From Alphaproteobacteria bacterium (GTDB taxonomy: Bacteria > Pseudomonadota > Alphaproteobacteria > Rhodobacterales > Rhodobacteraceae): 64,000 nucleotides of DNA. Shown here piece after piece: positions 43,264 to 52,741 of the stretch. Every line of letters begins with the position of its first letter. The stretch's first letter is position 1. Where the stretch lies: positions 1 to 64,000 of the forward strand of contig JAUHVR010000001.1 in assembly GCA_030424865.1 (NCBI GenBank). Reading direction: 5' to 3'. The notes under the pieces were generated by a model. That model was not told the DNA's origin. It ran no database searches and saw only the letters and a program-made list of their open reading frames with translations. A program made the translations under genes and the position numbers.

Positions 43264-45207
43264 TCAATCTCCTGCAGCGCGGCCTTTGAGGGCGACGATG
43301 CCCTTGGGCCGGAATTGGATGAACAGGATAATGAAGAGGATCATGTAGGTTTGCGCCGCCAGGGTGTTGGAGGGGTTGAACCACTCGATGCCCTTTTGCA
43401 GGAAGCCGATCATGGTGGCGCCCGCGAGCGTACCCCAGACGTTGCCGACGCCGCCCACGACCACGGTCATGAAGCTTTGCACGATGTAGTCTGCGCCCAT
43501 TTCGCTGGTGACCTTGGCGTAAAGTCCTATGGCGACGCCCGCGATTCCGGCGATGCCCGAGCCAAGGCCGAAGGTCAGCATGTTGATGCGGTCGGGGTTG
43601 ATCCCCATCGAGGCCGCCATGCCGGGGTTCTGGGTGACGGCCCGCACCTCGAGCCCGAGGCGGGTCTTGCGCAGGATCCAGACGATCAGGGCGAGGAAGA
43701 TCAGGGCCAGCACGAAGATCGCGATGCGGATGTAGCTGATGGCGATCACGTCGTTGATGACCCATGCGCCGTCGAGCCAGGCAGGTGAGGTCAGGGGACG
43801 CGCCTGGGTGCCGAAGATGTTCTTGGCCAGCTGCTGCAGGGCGATCGAGATGCCGAAAGTGGCCAGCAGTGTTTCCAGCGGGCGGTGATAGAGCCAGCGG
43901 ATCACCAGACGCTCCATCGCGACACCGGCGGCAAAGGTCACGGCAAAGGCCAGCGGCAGTGCGACGATGATCGAGGCGGTGTAGTTGGGGATGAAAAGCT
44001 GGACGACATAGCCGGTGTAGGCGCCCATCATGATGAATTCGCCATGGGCCATGTTGATCACGCCCATGACGCCGAAGGTCACGGCAAGGCCGATGGCAGC
44101 GAGGAAGTAGATCGAGGCCAGCGAGAGCGCGTCGAGCGTCAGGTCGGCGGCCTGACTGACAGCGACGCGGGTTTCGATGCCGTCAAGCGCCAGGCGGGCG
44201 GCCTGTGTGATCGCGGGGTCTTTTTCGATGTAGGCGTCAAAGTAGACGTGGGTTTCGATCAGGCGCTGGGCCTCGGCATCCGTGATGCGGGTTGGCACCG
44301 TGCCTGCGGCGGCGAGGGTGTCATAGACCTTGGCGCGAGCCTCAAGCGTGTTCAGGGTGCCGACGGGGGTGTCTGCGACGCGACCGTCCGAGGCGTTGGC
44401 GGTCAGGGCGGAGAGGATGTCCGACGCGCTGACGCGGGCCGGGGCGAGGTCGGCGTCGACCAGCATGGCGTAGGCTTCGGTCTCCGAGATGTCCTGGCCA
44501 ACTGTCAGCTGGGCCGCGATATTGGCGCCTTCGGGCAGGGCGGCGGCAGTGGCCCGCTTGGTGGTCAGGATCTGGTTCAGCACGGCTCGGACGTCGACCG
44601 AGATGTCGTCGCTGAGCGCCTGAATGGCGGCGACGCGGGCCTCGGTGGTGTCAGCAAAACTGGCCGCCAGCATGCCGGCCAGGCGCGTTTTGCGGGCCTT
44701 GAGCGCTGCGTCGGGTTCGTTGTCGATGGCCGCTTGAAGGGGCGCCAGTTGATCGGCGGTCATCGCCCGGGCGATGGCGTCAACGGCGGCGGTGCGGCGG
44801 GCAATGTCGGGATCGCTCAGCTGGAATTGCACCAGGGCCGAAGCGATGGCCTTGCGCACGCCGCCATTGGGGCGGATCTGCTTGAGGTCTTTCTTGATCG
44901 CAGTTCCAACCGTTTCGCCCGTGTCGATATCCAGCAGCGTCAGGTCAGAGCCGTCGGCCGTGGTGTAGAAGAACAGCCCGTCTTCCGTACGCACCCACAA
45001 TTCCTTGTTGCGCCAGCGTTCGAGGAAGTCGGCGGTGCCGGACAGGCCCGAGGCCGCAAGGTCGTCAAGCACGGTGCCGACGGTTTTTGCCGAGGGTTTG
45101 GCGACCAGTTTCTGATGGGATTGCAGGATGGACTGCAGGTCCTGGGCCGAGGCGATAGACGGCGCCGCAAGGCACACCGCCAGAATGATCAGGATCGTAC
45201 GAAACAT
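43264..45207 (-). CDS. urtB: Urea ABC transporter permease UrtB (long N-terminus)
   Basis: This 647-residue protein has a signal-like N-terminus (LIILAVCLAAPSIASAQ) and a long helical periplasmic region (about 22-350) before the LivH-type permease domain (LASIYFLAAIGLAVTFGVMGVINMAHGEFIMMGAYTGY, ATFGISIALQQLAKNIFG, QNPGMAASMGINPDRINMLTFGLGSGIAGIAG). The extended N-terminus is normal for proteobacterial UrtB. It follows urtA by 59 bp. Confidence 0.93.
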   Translation of the reverse strand: MFRTILIILAVCLAAPSIASAQDLQSILQSHQKLVAKPSAKTVGTVLDDLAASGLSGTADFLERWRNKELWVRTEDGLFFYTTADGSDLTLLDIDTGETVGTAIKKDLKQIRPNGGVRKAIASALVQFQLSDPDIARRTAAVDAIARAMTADQLAPLQAAIDNEPDAALKARKTRLAGMLAASFADTTEARVAAIQALSDDISVDVRAVLNQILTTKRATAAALPEGANIAAQLTVGQDISETEAYAMLVDADLAPARVSASDILSALTANASDGRVADTPVGTLNTLEARAKVYDTLAAAGTVPTRITDAEAQRLIETHVYFDAYIEKDPAITQAARLALDGIETRVAVSQAADLTLDALSLASIYFLAAIGLAVTFGVMGVINMAHGEFIMMGAYTGYVVQLFIPNYTASIIVALPLAFAVTFAAGVAMERLVIRWLYHRPLETLLATFGISIALQQLAKNIFGTQARPLTSPAWLDGAWVINDVIAISYIRIAIFVLALIFLALIVWILRKTRLGLEVRAVTQNPGMAASMGINPDRINMLTFGLGSGIAGIAGVAIGLYAKVTSEMGADYIVQSFMTVVVGGVGNVWGTLAGATMIGFLQKGIEWFNPSNTLAAQTYMILFIILFIQFRPKGIVALKGRAAGD

Positions 45208-45266
45208 TTTGGGGGTGTCTCAAGCAAGGGGAGGGGCACGCAGGCCTGCGTGCCCCGAAGGTCAGC

Positions 45267-46550
45267 TTAGTAGTTCGATGTCAGCTGAACACAGGTTTTG
45301 GTTTCGGTGTTGTACATACCGCAACCCAGTTCTTTCCAGTCCGAGACCAGGACTGCCGATTCCGGCAGGTAGTCGGTCCAGGCGTCGCCCGGAACTTCGG
45401 TGGTCTGGCTGATGATGTCGAACTGGCCGTCTTCGGTGATCTCACCGATCAGGACCGGCTTTGCCAGGTGGTGGTTCGGCAGCATGACCGCGGTACCACC
45501 GGTCAGGTTCGGGAATTCCTGGCCGTACATGGCGGCGCGAACCGCATCAACGTCGGTGGTGCCGGCTTCGGTCGCGGCGTTCACCCACATGTTGAAGCCG
45601 ATGTAGTGGGCTTCCATCGGGTCGTTGGTCACACGCTCTTCGCCCATCTTGGCTTTCCAGGCTTCAACCCATGCCTCGTTGGCTTCGCCTTCGGCCGACT
45701 GGAAGTAGTTCCAGGCTGCCAGGTGGCCGACTAGGTTGGTTGTGTCGAGGCCCGAAAGCTCTTCTTCACCGACCGAGAAGGCCACGACGGGAATGTCGTC
45801 TGCCGAGATGCCAGCGGCGGCCAGCTCTTTGTAGAAGCCGATGTTCGCGTCACCGTTGATGGTCGAGATCACGCCAACCTGCTTGCCGTCTTCGCCCAGT
45901 GCGACGACGTCAGCAACGATGGTGGCCCAGTCCGAGTGACCGAAGGGGGTGTAGTTGACGAAGATGTCTTCTTCGGCAATGCCCTTGGATTTCAGGTAGC
46001 TTTCCAGGATGTTGTTGGTCGTACGCGGGTAGACATAGTCGGTGCCCAGCAGCGCGAATTTCTCGACACCCAGTTCGTCCAGGAAGTAGTCGGTGGCCGG
46101 GATCGCTTGCTGGTTCGGGGCGGCACCGGTGTAGAAGACGTTCTTGGACGACTCTTCACCTTCGTACTGAACCGGGTAGAACAGCAGGCCGTTCAGTTCT
46201 TCGATGACCGGCAGAACCGATTTGCGCGAAACGCTGGTCCAGTTGCCAAAGATCACGTCCACGTCGTGCACGGTCAGCAGTTCGCGTGCCTTTTCAGCAA
46301 ACAAAGGCCAGTCCGAGGCAGGGTCGACGACGACCGCTTCGATCTCGCAGCCCAAAAGACCGCCTTTGGCGTTCTGCTCTTCGATCAGCAGAAGCATGGT
46401 GTCTTTCAGCGTGGTTTCCGAAATGGCCATGGTGCCCGACAGCGAGTGCAGGACGCCAACCTTGACCGGGTCTGCGCATTCGGCCAGCGCAGGCGCGGCG
46501 CTGAGCATGGCGACAGCCGAAGCGGCGCCCAGAAGGCTTTTCATTTTCAT
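45267..46550 (-). CDS. urtA: Urea ABC transporter substrate-binding protein UrtA
   Basis: This 427-residue periplasmic protein has a signal peptide ending AAPALA and a mature start ECADPVKVGVLHSLSGTMAISE, the UrtA/FmdD signature. SVSRKSVLPVIEELNGLLFYPVQYEGEESSKNVFYTGAAPNQQAIPA and NDPMEAHYIGFNMWV follow, so the ligand is urea or a short-chain amide. It heads urtABCDE. No urease genes follow in the window. ATG 46550 gives MKMKSLLG; ATG 46544 is possible. Confidence 0.93.
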   Translation of the reverse strand: MKMKSLLGAASAVAMLSAAPALAECADPVKVGVLHSLSGTMAISETTLKDTMLLLIEEQNAKGGLLGCEIEAVVVDPASDWPLFAEKARELLTVHDVDVIFGNWTSVSRKSVLPVIEELNGLLFYPVQYEGEESSKNVFYTGAAPNQQAIPATDYFLDELGVEKFALLGTDYVYPRTTNNILESYLKSKGIAEEDIFVNYTPFGHSDWATIVADVVALGEDGKQVGVISTINGDANIGFYKELAAAGISADDIPVVAFSVGEEELSGLDTTNLVGHLAAWNYFQSAEGEANEAWVEAWKAKMGEERVTNDPMEAHYIGFNMWVNAATEAGTTDVDAVRAAMYGQEFPNLTGGTAVMLPNHHLAKPVLIGEITEDGQFDIISQTTEVPGDAWTDYLPESAVLVSDWKELGCGMYNTETKTCVQLTSNY

Positions 46551-47271
46551 CGGGTGTATCCCCCTCTTTCGTCCGCTGCGGTGCGAATTGCTTTTTGAGC
46601 AAATCGTGCTATGTCGCGCGGACAACGTTGATGTTGTCGTCGCGCAGAGATGTATCTGCCAGGATCGTTCTGCGCGGCGTTTCCAAATCGCCCTTTCGAG
46701 CTGAGGGCAGCTTGGCGATGCGGGGGCTGGATGTGAAAACTCAGAGCTCCATCGAGGCGGGATTTGGGCGATTTTGCTGAAAATCGCGCCGCATTCAGGG
46801 TCGACGATAAAAAATTGTGCAAAAAGTGGCGCGGTATCGCGAAGGTTAGGGTGCCGTTGGTCAGAGGCTTCTCGGCGCCGACCGCGTTCTGAGGGGCTGT
46901 TTCGGGGCGTCAGACGCCGTTTTGCCGGAAGATTCGCCGGCTTTGACCCTTTTGAGGGGGTCACGCCCAAATTCTTGGCGCAACTTGAGGGTTTTTTGAT
47001 CAATTCTCTGTGCGAAGCCTGTGGTTTCAGAACACCGCGAATGCCACGAGCGGATGCTTTGCCTTGGGGCCGTCGTTTTGAACGTCCTTGGTCAGCCCCG
47101 TGGTGCGCAGTAAGCCGACTTGCTGAGCAAGAGCGGTTTGGGTCACGATAACCGGTGTTCCGAGTCTGCCTGCGTTTCGCAGGAAAGTCTTGGTCCGCGG
47201 GCAAAGGGAAAGTGATTTTGGGCGTTGCGCAAAGCCTGTCGCCTGCTGCGGTCCGGGTAAATCCTGGCGCG
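46551..47271. other. urtA upstream region, no gene seen
   Basis: About 720 bp between urtA and the ImuA-like gene, both on the minus strand. I see no protein-like ORF. The urtA promoter must be here. A sequence like a shortened sigma-54 box (TAGCACG then TTGC, 2 bp rather than 4 apart) lies at about 46600-46612 but the spacing is wrong. The size leaves room for nitrogen control sites that I could not identify. Confidence 0.4.
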
Positions 47272-47889
47272 TCAGGCGGCAGAGGCCGGATCGGGGGCGG
47301 ACAGCTCAACCCCGGCCTGTGCGCTGTAGCGCAGGGACCAGCGCCGTTGCGGAGCAGTGCGGGCCCGCAGGCGATCAAGCCGCCATGCGGTGTCCCCCTG
47401 CCTGTGTGCGGGGTCCAGCCGCCAGCGGCTTTCCACCCCCTGCGCGCCGCCATCGCCCGGCGTCAGCAAAAGCCCCAGCGGGCGGCATTTGCCTTCGCCC
47501 GCGCCGGTTTCCGCCGCCAGATGCAGACGGCGCACGGGGGTCAGGCCGGGCAGGCCGGGCAGATCGGCCACCACCAGCGGCACCGCGCCGCTGCGCAGGA
47601 CCTCTTCCATGCACCACAGCAAATCCTCGGGGCGGCGGGGGCTGAGAAAGGTGAAGTCCTGCGGGGCCACATAGTCGCGCATCCCGTCGGGGTTCAGCGG
47701 ATCACTGACCCAAGAGGGCGCGATCCAGAAGACCGGCCCCTTGGCCCGCGCCGCCACCATCACCGCCAGCGTCCGCCGCGCCCGCCCGCAAAGTTCATGC
47801 ACGCGGGGCAGCGCAAAGCTGAGGTCACCCCCCACGGCAAACTGCGGGGGCGGGCGGTGCGATTTGCGGGACATCAGGGCCTGGGACAT
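47272..47889 (-). CDS. ImuA-like conserved protein (SulA/RecA-related), orphan
   Basis: This 205-residue protein has LPRVHELCGRARRTLAVMVAARAKGPVFWIAPSW, DLLWCMEEVLRSGAVPLVVADLP and VRRLHLAAETGAGEGKCRPLGLLLTPGDGGAQGVESRW. This is the pattern of ImuA, the RecA-like helper of the ImuABC mutagenic translesion system, as well as of short Rhodobacterales relatives. No imuB or dnaE2 is beside it, so its role is uncertain. It starts 60 bp downstream of modC and may be read from the mod transcript. Confidence 0.6.
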   Translation of the reverse strand: MSQALMSRKSHRPPPQFAVGGDLSFALPRVHELCGRARRTLAVMVAARAKGPVFWIAPSWVSDPLNPDGMRDYVAPQDFTFLSPRRPEDLLWCMEEVLRSGAVPLVVADLPGLPGLTPVRRLHLAAETGAGEGKCRPLGLLLTPGDGGAQGVESRWRLDPAHRQGDTAWRLDRLRARTAPQRRWSLRYSAQAGVELSAPDPASAA

Positions 47890-47948
47890 GGGATCAGTAT
47901 ATATGTTCCTCTTTTGTTCTCAAGTGTTGTTCTCACGTGGTCAGCGGC

Positions 47949-49037
47949 TTATCCCGCCGAGCCATCGGTGTTGCGCCGCGCGATCGAGGCCGATTTCACA
48001 ATGGCAAACAGCGCAAGGCCCGGCGCAACCTCCAGCCGCGACACCGAGCGGTTCGAGATCCGCGCCAGCAACGCATCCTCTCCGGCGCGAAGCTTCACGA
48101 TGGTTTCGCTAGGCGAGCTTTGACGCAGCGACTCGACGGTCACCGGAAGCACGTTCAGCGCCGAAAGCCCATCGGGTCGCACACGCCCCAGCATCACGTC
48201 CCCGGCGGCGATCCGCAGCCGCATCCGGTCGCCGACGGGGCAATCGACACGGGGCAGCAGAAGCGACCCGGCCGACAAGGCAATCTCGCTCAGCCCGTCA
48301 TCATGGTGTTGCAGGACCTGGCCCGAAACAATGGCCCCGGCGTCCCTGATCCCAAGGGCCGGCACCACATCCGGGTCCGACAGGACCTCGGCGGCGGGAC
48401 CCGCGCGCGCGATGCGGCCTCCGTCCAGGGCGACCACCGTGGTCGCAAGGCGGGCGACTTCGGCAATCGAGTGGCTGACATAAAGAATGGGAACGCCGGA
48501 TTCGTCCCGCAGCCGTTCAAGATACGGCAGGATCTCGGCCTTGCGGGCATCGTCCAGCGCGGCCAGCGGTTCATCCATAAGCAAAAGCTCGGGCGCAGAC
48601 AGCAGCGCGCGGCCCAGGGCAACGCGTTGGCGTTCGCCGCCTGACAGCGCGCCGGGACGGCGGGACAGCAGCGGCCTGATGCCCAACAGATCGATGATCT
48701 GGGCGTCGTCCATAACCTTTGCGCCGGTCATCCAGCGCCCGTAGTGCAGGTTCTGCCGAACCGTGAGATGCGGAAACAGGCGCGCCTCTTGAAAAACATA
48801 CCCGATGCGGCGGCGGTGGACCGGCACGTCAATTTTGCGCGTCGTGTCCAGCAGCACGTTTTCGTTGACAAGGATCCGGCCGCTGTCAGGCTGCAAGAGC
48901 CCGGCCACCGCGTTCACGATTGTCGTCTTACCGGTTCCCGACTGCCCAAAAAGCGCCGTCAGACCCGCCGGTGCTTCGAACGCGACGTCGAGGACATGGC
49001 CGGGGAACCGGTGGGCGAGGGTGACTGACAGGCTCAT
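47949..49037 (-). CDS. modC: Molybdate ABC transporter ATPase ModC
   Basis: This 362-residue ATPase has Walker A GQSGTGKTTIVNAVAGL, Q-loop FQEARLFPHL, signature LSGGERQRVALGRALL and Walker B LLLMDEPLAALD. A C-terminal molybdopterin-type MOP domain (about 290-360: SALNVLPVTVESLRQ) is diagnostic for ModC. ATG 49037 overlaps modB by 4 bp; longer reading upstream is a shadow of modB and modA. Confidence 0.93.
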   Translation of the reverse strand: MSLSVTLAHRFPGHVLDVAFEAPAGLTALFGQSGTGKTTIVNAVAGLLQPDSGRILVNENVLLDTTRKIDVPVHRRRIGYVFQEARLFPHLTVRQNLHYGRWMTGAKVMDDAQIIDLLGIRPLLSRRPGALSGGERQRVALGRALLSAPELLLMDEPLAALDDARKAEILPYLERLRDESGVPILYVSHSIAEVARLATTVVALDGGRIARAGPAAEVLSDPDVVPALGIRDAGAIVSGQVLQHHDDGLSEIALSAGSLLLPRVDCPVGDRMRLRIAAGDVMLGRVRPDGLSALNVLPVTVESLRQSSPSETIVKLRAGEDALLARISNRSVSRLEVAPGLALFAIVKSASIARRNTDGSAG

Positions 49038-49729
49038 GATCCTGTCACCCGTCGTTGAATGCGCCGTGCCAGAAGCTCTGATGCCAGAAGCGCACCAAGA
49101 GAGATGACAATCGCCACAATGACCAGCCGTGTCGCCTGTGCCTCTCCGCCCGGGACCTGAAGAAAGGCGTAGACGGCCGAGGGCAGGGTCTGGGTGGCGC
49201 CGGGTATATTGGCGACAAAGGTAATCGTCGCGCCGAATTCGCCCATCGCCTTGGCAAAGGCTAGGATGGCGCCCGCGACGATGCCCGGCGCGATAAGCGG
49301 CAAAGTGACGGTCAGGAACACCCAAACGCGTGAGGCGCCCAGAGTGGCGGCGGCCTCTTCCAGCTTGGGGTCGACGGCCTCGATCGACAGGCGCATGGCG
49401 CGCACCATCAACGGAAAGGCCATGACGGCAGCGGCCAGGACCGCGCCGGTCCAGCGGAAGGCAAAGATCAGGCCAAAGGTGTCTTCCAGGAAGCGACCCA
49501 GTGGTCCATTGCGGCCAAAGGTGATCAGCAGCAGATACCCAGTGACGACCGGTGGCAGGATCAGCGGAAGATGAACAAGGCCGTTCAGCAACTGGCGGCC
49601 GGGAAATCGCCCGCGCGCCAGGAGAAAGGCCACCCAAAGACCCAGCGGCAGACTGCACAGCGTTGCCCAGAGACTGACTCGTAGCGACAGCAGGACGGCG
49701 TCCAGTTCCTCGGGGCCCAACCACGTCAT
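49034..49729 (-). CDS. modB: Molybdate ABC transporter permease ModB
   Basis: This 231-residue permease has five spans, VHLPLILPPVVTGYLLLITFGRNGPLG near the start, the EAA loop LEEAAATLGASRVWVFLTVTLPLIAPG, and FAKAMGEFGATITFVANIPGATQTL, the family signature. It overlaps modA and modC by 4 bp each. Confidence 0.93.
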   Translation of the reverse strand: MTWLGPEELDAVLLSLRVSLWATLCSLPLGLWVAFLLARGRFPGRQLLNGLVHLPLILPPVVTGYLLLITFGRNGPLGRFLEDTFGLIFAFRWTGAVLAAAVMAFPLMVRAMRLSIEAVDPKLEEAAATLGASRVWVFLTVTLPLIAPGIVAGAILAFAKAMGEFGATITFVANIPGATQTLPSAVYAFLQVPGGEAQATRLVIVAIVISLGALLASELLARRIQRRVTGS

Positions 49730-50493
49730 TGCGGCGCAGGTGGTGTGAAGCCCAGTTCAAGGAAATGGGCAAGGGCATCGGGACCACGCAGGTAGGCGGC
49801 AAACTCTTGCGCCAGGGTGGGGTCCGCTTGTGCGATCACGGCGAGCGGATAGGTGATCGGGGGATGCAGCGTCGCGTCAAATGTCGCGACGACCGAGACA
49901 TTCGGACTGACCTGTGCGTCAGACAAATAGACCACGCCAAAGGGGGTCTCGCCCGCCGCCACTAGCGCCAAAGCGGCGCGGACGTTGTCGGTCTGCGCCA
50001 CCTGCGGGGCCAGATCGCGCCAGACGCCAAGCGCCTCGAAGGCAGCCTTGCCATATTGCCCGGCAGGGACGGCGTTGACCAAACCCATGGCCAGACGGTC
50101 GTTGCCCAAAAGATTGGGCAGATCGCTCGGATCGATTGGTGCGTGATCGCCATGGGCGACGACCACCAGGGTGTTGCCCAGCAAAGACGTCTTGCTGCCC
50201 GGGACCAACGCGCCGCTGTCTTCAACGACATCCATCCAGGTCTGATTGGCCGACAGGAACAGGTCGGCCGGTGCGCCCGCCAGGATCTGACGCGCCAGCG
50301 TGGCGCTACCGCCGTAGGACAATCTAAGATCGTGGCCCGTCAGGGTGCGCCAATCCTGCGCAACACGGTCCAGCGCGGTTTTTGTGCTGGCGGCTGCAAA
50401 GACCGTCAGTTCTGCCGCAGATGCGAGGCCAGCGGCCAGGGACATGCCCAGCCACACGGCGACGGTTTGCATGATGGAAAGAACATTGCGCAT
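49726..50493 (-). CDS. modA: Molybdate ABC transporter substrate-binding protein ModA
   Basis: This 255-residue protein has a signal peptide ending GLASA, then AELTVFAAASTKTALDRVAQDW, YGGSATLARQILAGAPADLFLSAN and NVRAALALVAAGETPFGVVYLSDA, the molybdate-binding residues of the family. ATG 50493 places the signal peptide; an in-frame upstream ATG at 50601 adds a non-signal segment. It is the first gene of modABC. Confidence 0.92.
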   Translation of the reverse strand: MRNVLSIMQTVAVWLGMSLAAGLASAAELTVFAAASTKTALDRVAQDWRTLTGHDLRLSYGGSATLARQILAGAPADLFLSANQTWMDVVEDSGALVPGSKTSLLGNTLVVVAHGDHAPIDPSDLPNLLGNDRLAMGLVNAVPAGQYGKAAFEALGVWRDLAPQVAQTDNVRAALALVAAGETPFGVVYLSDAQVSPNVSVVATFDATLHPPITYPLAVIAQADPTLAQEFAAYLRGPDALAHFLELGFTPPAPQ

Positions 50494-50777
50494 CGCGGCG
50501 ACTATCTTCGAAGGCGCGGCGCGTGACAAGGCGTCGCGCGATGGGTTGCATTCGAAATCCGGACATCCCGAGACCTGTGTCAAATCGACCAATCGGTCCA
50601 CATTTGAAAGGATTTGTTAAGGAATTGTCGTCGATTAACGGATGTCTGACCCAGCTTTGACGGAGATGGTGGAGGCTTTTTTACGAATTGGCCGACGTTG
50701 TCTGGCCTGACCAAGACCGACACGCGTCAAAGCGGTTCGACTTGTCGTTTTGAGGCCCGAAGATCTGGATTTGACCT

Positions 50778-52085
50778 GTGAGTGTGACTGAAACCGCGAC
50801 ACCGCCGAGCCTTCGCTTGATTTCTGCGCTGGACAGAAAAGCGCGTGGGACACCTGCGCGCATGGCCCCTCGATCCGTCGTTGCTCGGCCCGGTCACGCT
50901 GATCTGGCCTACGACATGGCCCGGCTTTATCTGGCAAGCCTGCAGCGGGACATAGCGTTTGCCGAAATTGGCTCTCCGACCTGTCGCATGGGCATTGGTT
51001 CGGCGCCTGCGATACATGTGGAGCGACTTCAACAGGATGTGTCACGGATTGCGCGATTGGTGGGGGCGGAAGACCCGCGAAGGGCGGCTGATCTGTCCTC
51101 TGTCTTTGATCGAGGCGTTCCGGCTGCGCTGCGCGTCGAACTGGTCGAAGAGGGCGTGCCGTCACGCGATGCGACTTCAGAAGTCTGGGTGCAGTGGCTG
51201 ATGACGGCACTGGCCACGCCTCGGATCTTCGATGCAACATCCCACAAGACCCCGGGCGCTTTGTCCGTTGCATTGCACGCAGCCGACCCGCTTTGGTTGC
51301 CCGGTGTTTGTGCGTTGGGCATGATCCGGGACGGACTGCCTCTGGACCCGGGGTTGCTTGGCGAACGGGTGCGGTGGACCCCGGGACGCCTGTTGGCACT
51401 GCTGGTGCAATTGCGCAAAGACGGTCTGCGTCAAGCCCGCCGCCAAACCGGCCGATTGCGCGGCATGGCGCGACCGTCCGTGATTGCAGCCCGGATGTCC
51501 TTGATGCGATGTGGCGAAGCCGTCGAAGCGTCGATGGACACTGAAAAGCTGCGGCGAGCGCTAAAGATACTCGAACACCATGCACCCACGCTTTTGGGTT
51601 GGGTGTCCCGGCGCAACCGTGCTTTGGCGGCCATGTCCATTCCGCACGCGCGGTCAGCCCGACGTCTGCCGGAATGGTTGCCGCCGGGATTCGAAGACAA
51701 TGTGCTGCTGCCGCGCCATGGGATGACCTCGGCCGAGGTGTGCCCTGTCGATACCGAAGGGCACGCGATTGTCGTGGGCGCGGGTCTGACGCTGCTCAAG
51801 GCCGTTTGTGACAGCGCTTGCGAAGAAGCCTTACAAGATGCGGCGCGCAACTTCGAGTTGGCGCGCGATCTGAGTGGCGGGTTCTTCCCGTCCGAGACCG
51901 AGGCCGATCTGGCGTTTGGCGAGTGTCTGGCGCTGCACTGCTTGCAACACCATCTGCAGGGTGGGTTCGGCCCCGCCGAGATGCGCTTCACGACATTTGA
52001 TGACCGAGAGGTCACTCTCACACGGGGCGGAATGAGCGGTGACGTTCGCCTGAAGCGCGATGGCGTCACGGCATTGGCGGTCTAG
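50778..52085 (+). CDS. Hypothetical protein (GTG start)
   Basis: This 435-residue protein is mostly helical and rich in Arg and Leu. It has patterned segments (RHGMTSAEVCPVDTEGHAIVVGAGLTLLKAVCDSACEEALQDAARNFELARDLSGGFFPSETEADLAFGECLALHCLQHHLQGG). I recognise no family. The start is GTG 50778; the frame stays open without internal stops and uses codons like its neighbours, so it is probably real. It is divergent from modABC. Confidence 0.6.
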   Translation: MSVTETATPPSLRLISALDRKARGTPARMAPRSVVARPGHADLAYDMARLYLASLQRDIAFAEIGSPTCRMGIGSAPAIHVERLQQDVSRIARLVGAEDPRRAADLSSVFDRGVPAALRVELVEEGVPSRDATSEVWVQWLMTALATPRIFDATSHKTPGALSVALHAADPLWLPGVCALGMIRDGLPLDPGLLGERVRWTPGRLLALLVQLRKDGLRQARRQTGRLRGMARPSVIAARMSLMRCGEAVEASMDTEKLRRALKILEHHAPTLLGWVSRRNRALAAMSIPHARSARRLPEWLPPGFEDNVLLPRHGMTSAEVCPVDTEGHAIVVGAGLTLLKAVCDSACEEALQDAARNFELARDLSGGFFPSETEADLAFGECLALHCLQHHLQGGFGPAEMRFTTFDDREVTLTRGGMSGDVRLKRDGVTALAV

Positions 52086-52150
52086 CCCCGGCCTTTGACA
52101 CGGTTGCGTTTCGGTCTAGTTTTTCCTTTGCAATGGCGGAGGCGGATCAG

Positions 52151-52570
52151 ATGCGCTGGATTACGGGACTGTTTGCGATTTTGTTCGGGGTGGCGGTGCT
52201 GAGCGGACCAAGCTTGGCGCAAACTGCCGAGAGCGCGCAGATTCAATCGGTGATCGATCAACAGATCCAGGCCTTTGAAGCGGATGATTTCGACCAGGCT
52301 TTCACATTCGCAAGCCCCTCGATCCAGCGGCTCTTTGGCGGCCCTGAGCGTTTCGGGGCAATGGTGCGCAATGGGTACCCGATGGTCTGGCGGCCTGCTG
52401 ATGTGTCCTTTGGAGAACTGCGCGAGATCCAGGGCGCGCTGTGGCAAAAGGTGATTGTGCAGGATCAGGCCGGGGTCACTCATGTTCTGGATTACCGCAT
52501 GGTTCAGGTCGATGGCGCCTGGCGGATCAGCGGTGTGCAAATCCTGCCCAGCCCCGATGTCGCCGTCTGA
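52151..52570 (+). CDS. DUF4864-family exported protein
   Basis: This 139-residue protein has a signal peptide (MRWITGLFAILFGVAVLSGPSLAQ) and a short alpha/beta domain: IQSVIDQQIQAFEADDFDQAFTFASPSIQRLFGGPERFGAMVRNGYPMVWRPADVSFGEL and VLDYRMVQVDGAWRISGVQIL. This is the cystatin-like DUF4864 pattern. Function unknown. An earlier in-frame ATG at 52133 would precede the signal peptide by six polar residues. Confidence 0.8.
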   Translation: MRWITGLFAILFGVAVLSGPSLAQTAESAQIQSVIDQQIQAFEADDFDQAFTFASPSIQRLFGGPERFGAMVRNGYPMVWRPADVSFGELREIQGALWQKVIVQDQAGVTHVLDYRMVQVDGAWRISGVQILPSPDVAV

Positions 52571-52696
52571 CGGACCTCAACCCCCTGTTTTTCCTAGATC
52601 GTACGCCCCTGTGACCGGGCATTAATCTGGCGCGTCTAGCCCTTACGCGCGACCGGATCGCCAGTTCCGGCGGCTGTGACCAAAAATTGCCCTGAG

Positions 52697-52720
52697 GCCC
52701 CGAGCACGCGGTGTCGGGGC
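52697..52720 (+). promoter_or_regulatory. Leader hairpin of the beta-helix gene
   Basis: GCCCCGA (52697-52703) and TCGGGGC (52714-52720) form a perfect 7-bp stem with a 10-nt loop, ending 21 nt before the ATG at 52742. It is close enough to influence ribosome access. Confidence 0.4.
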
Positions 52721-52741
52721 GCGATGTTGAAAGGGCAATCT

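Noticed and set aside
43885-45270. A 461-residue plus-strand open frame opposite urtB
   Set aside because: It is Gly/Arg-rich shadow translation; urtB on the other strand is certain.
46598-46614. Possible sigma-54 promoter for urtA (TAGCACG and TTGC on the minus strand)
   Set aside because: The spacing between the two boxes is 2 bp too short and the GG of the -24 element is AG, so it does not meet the consensus.
46774-47151. A 125-residue plus-strand open frame upstream of urtA
   Set aside because: It has Arg/Phe-rich composition typical of random frames, no RBS, and opposes the direction of both neighbours.
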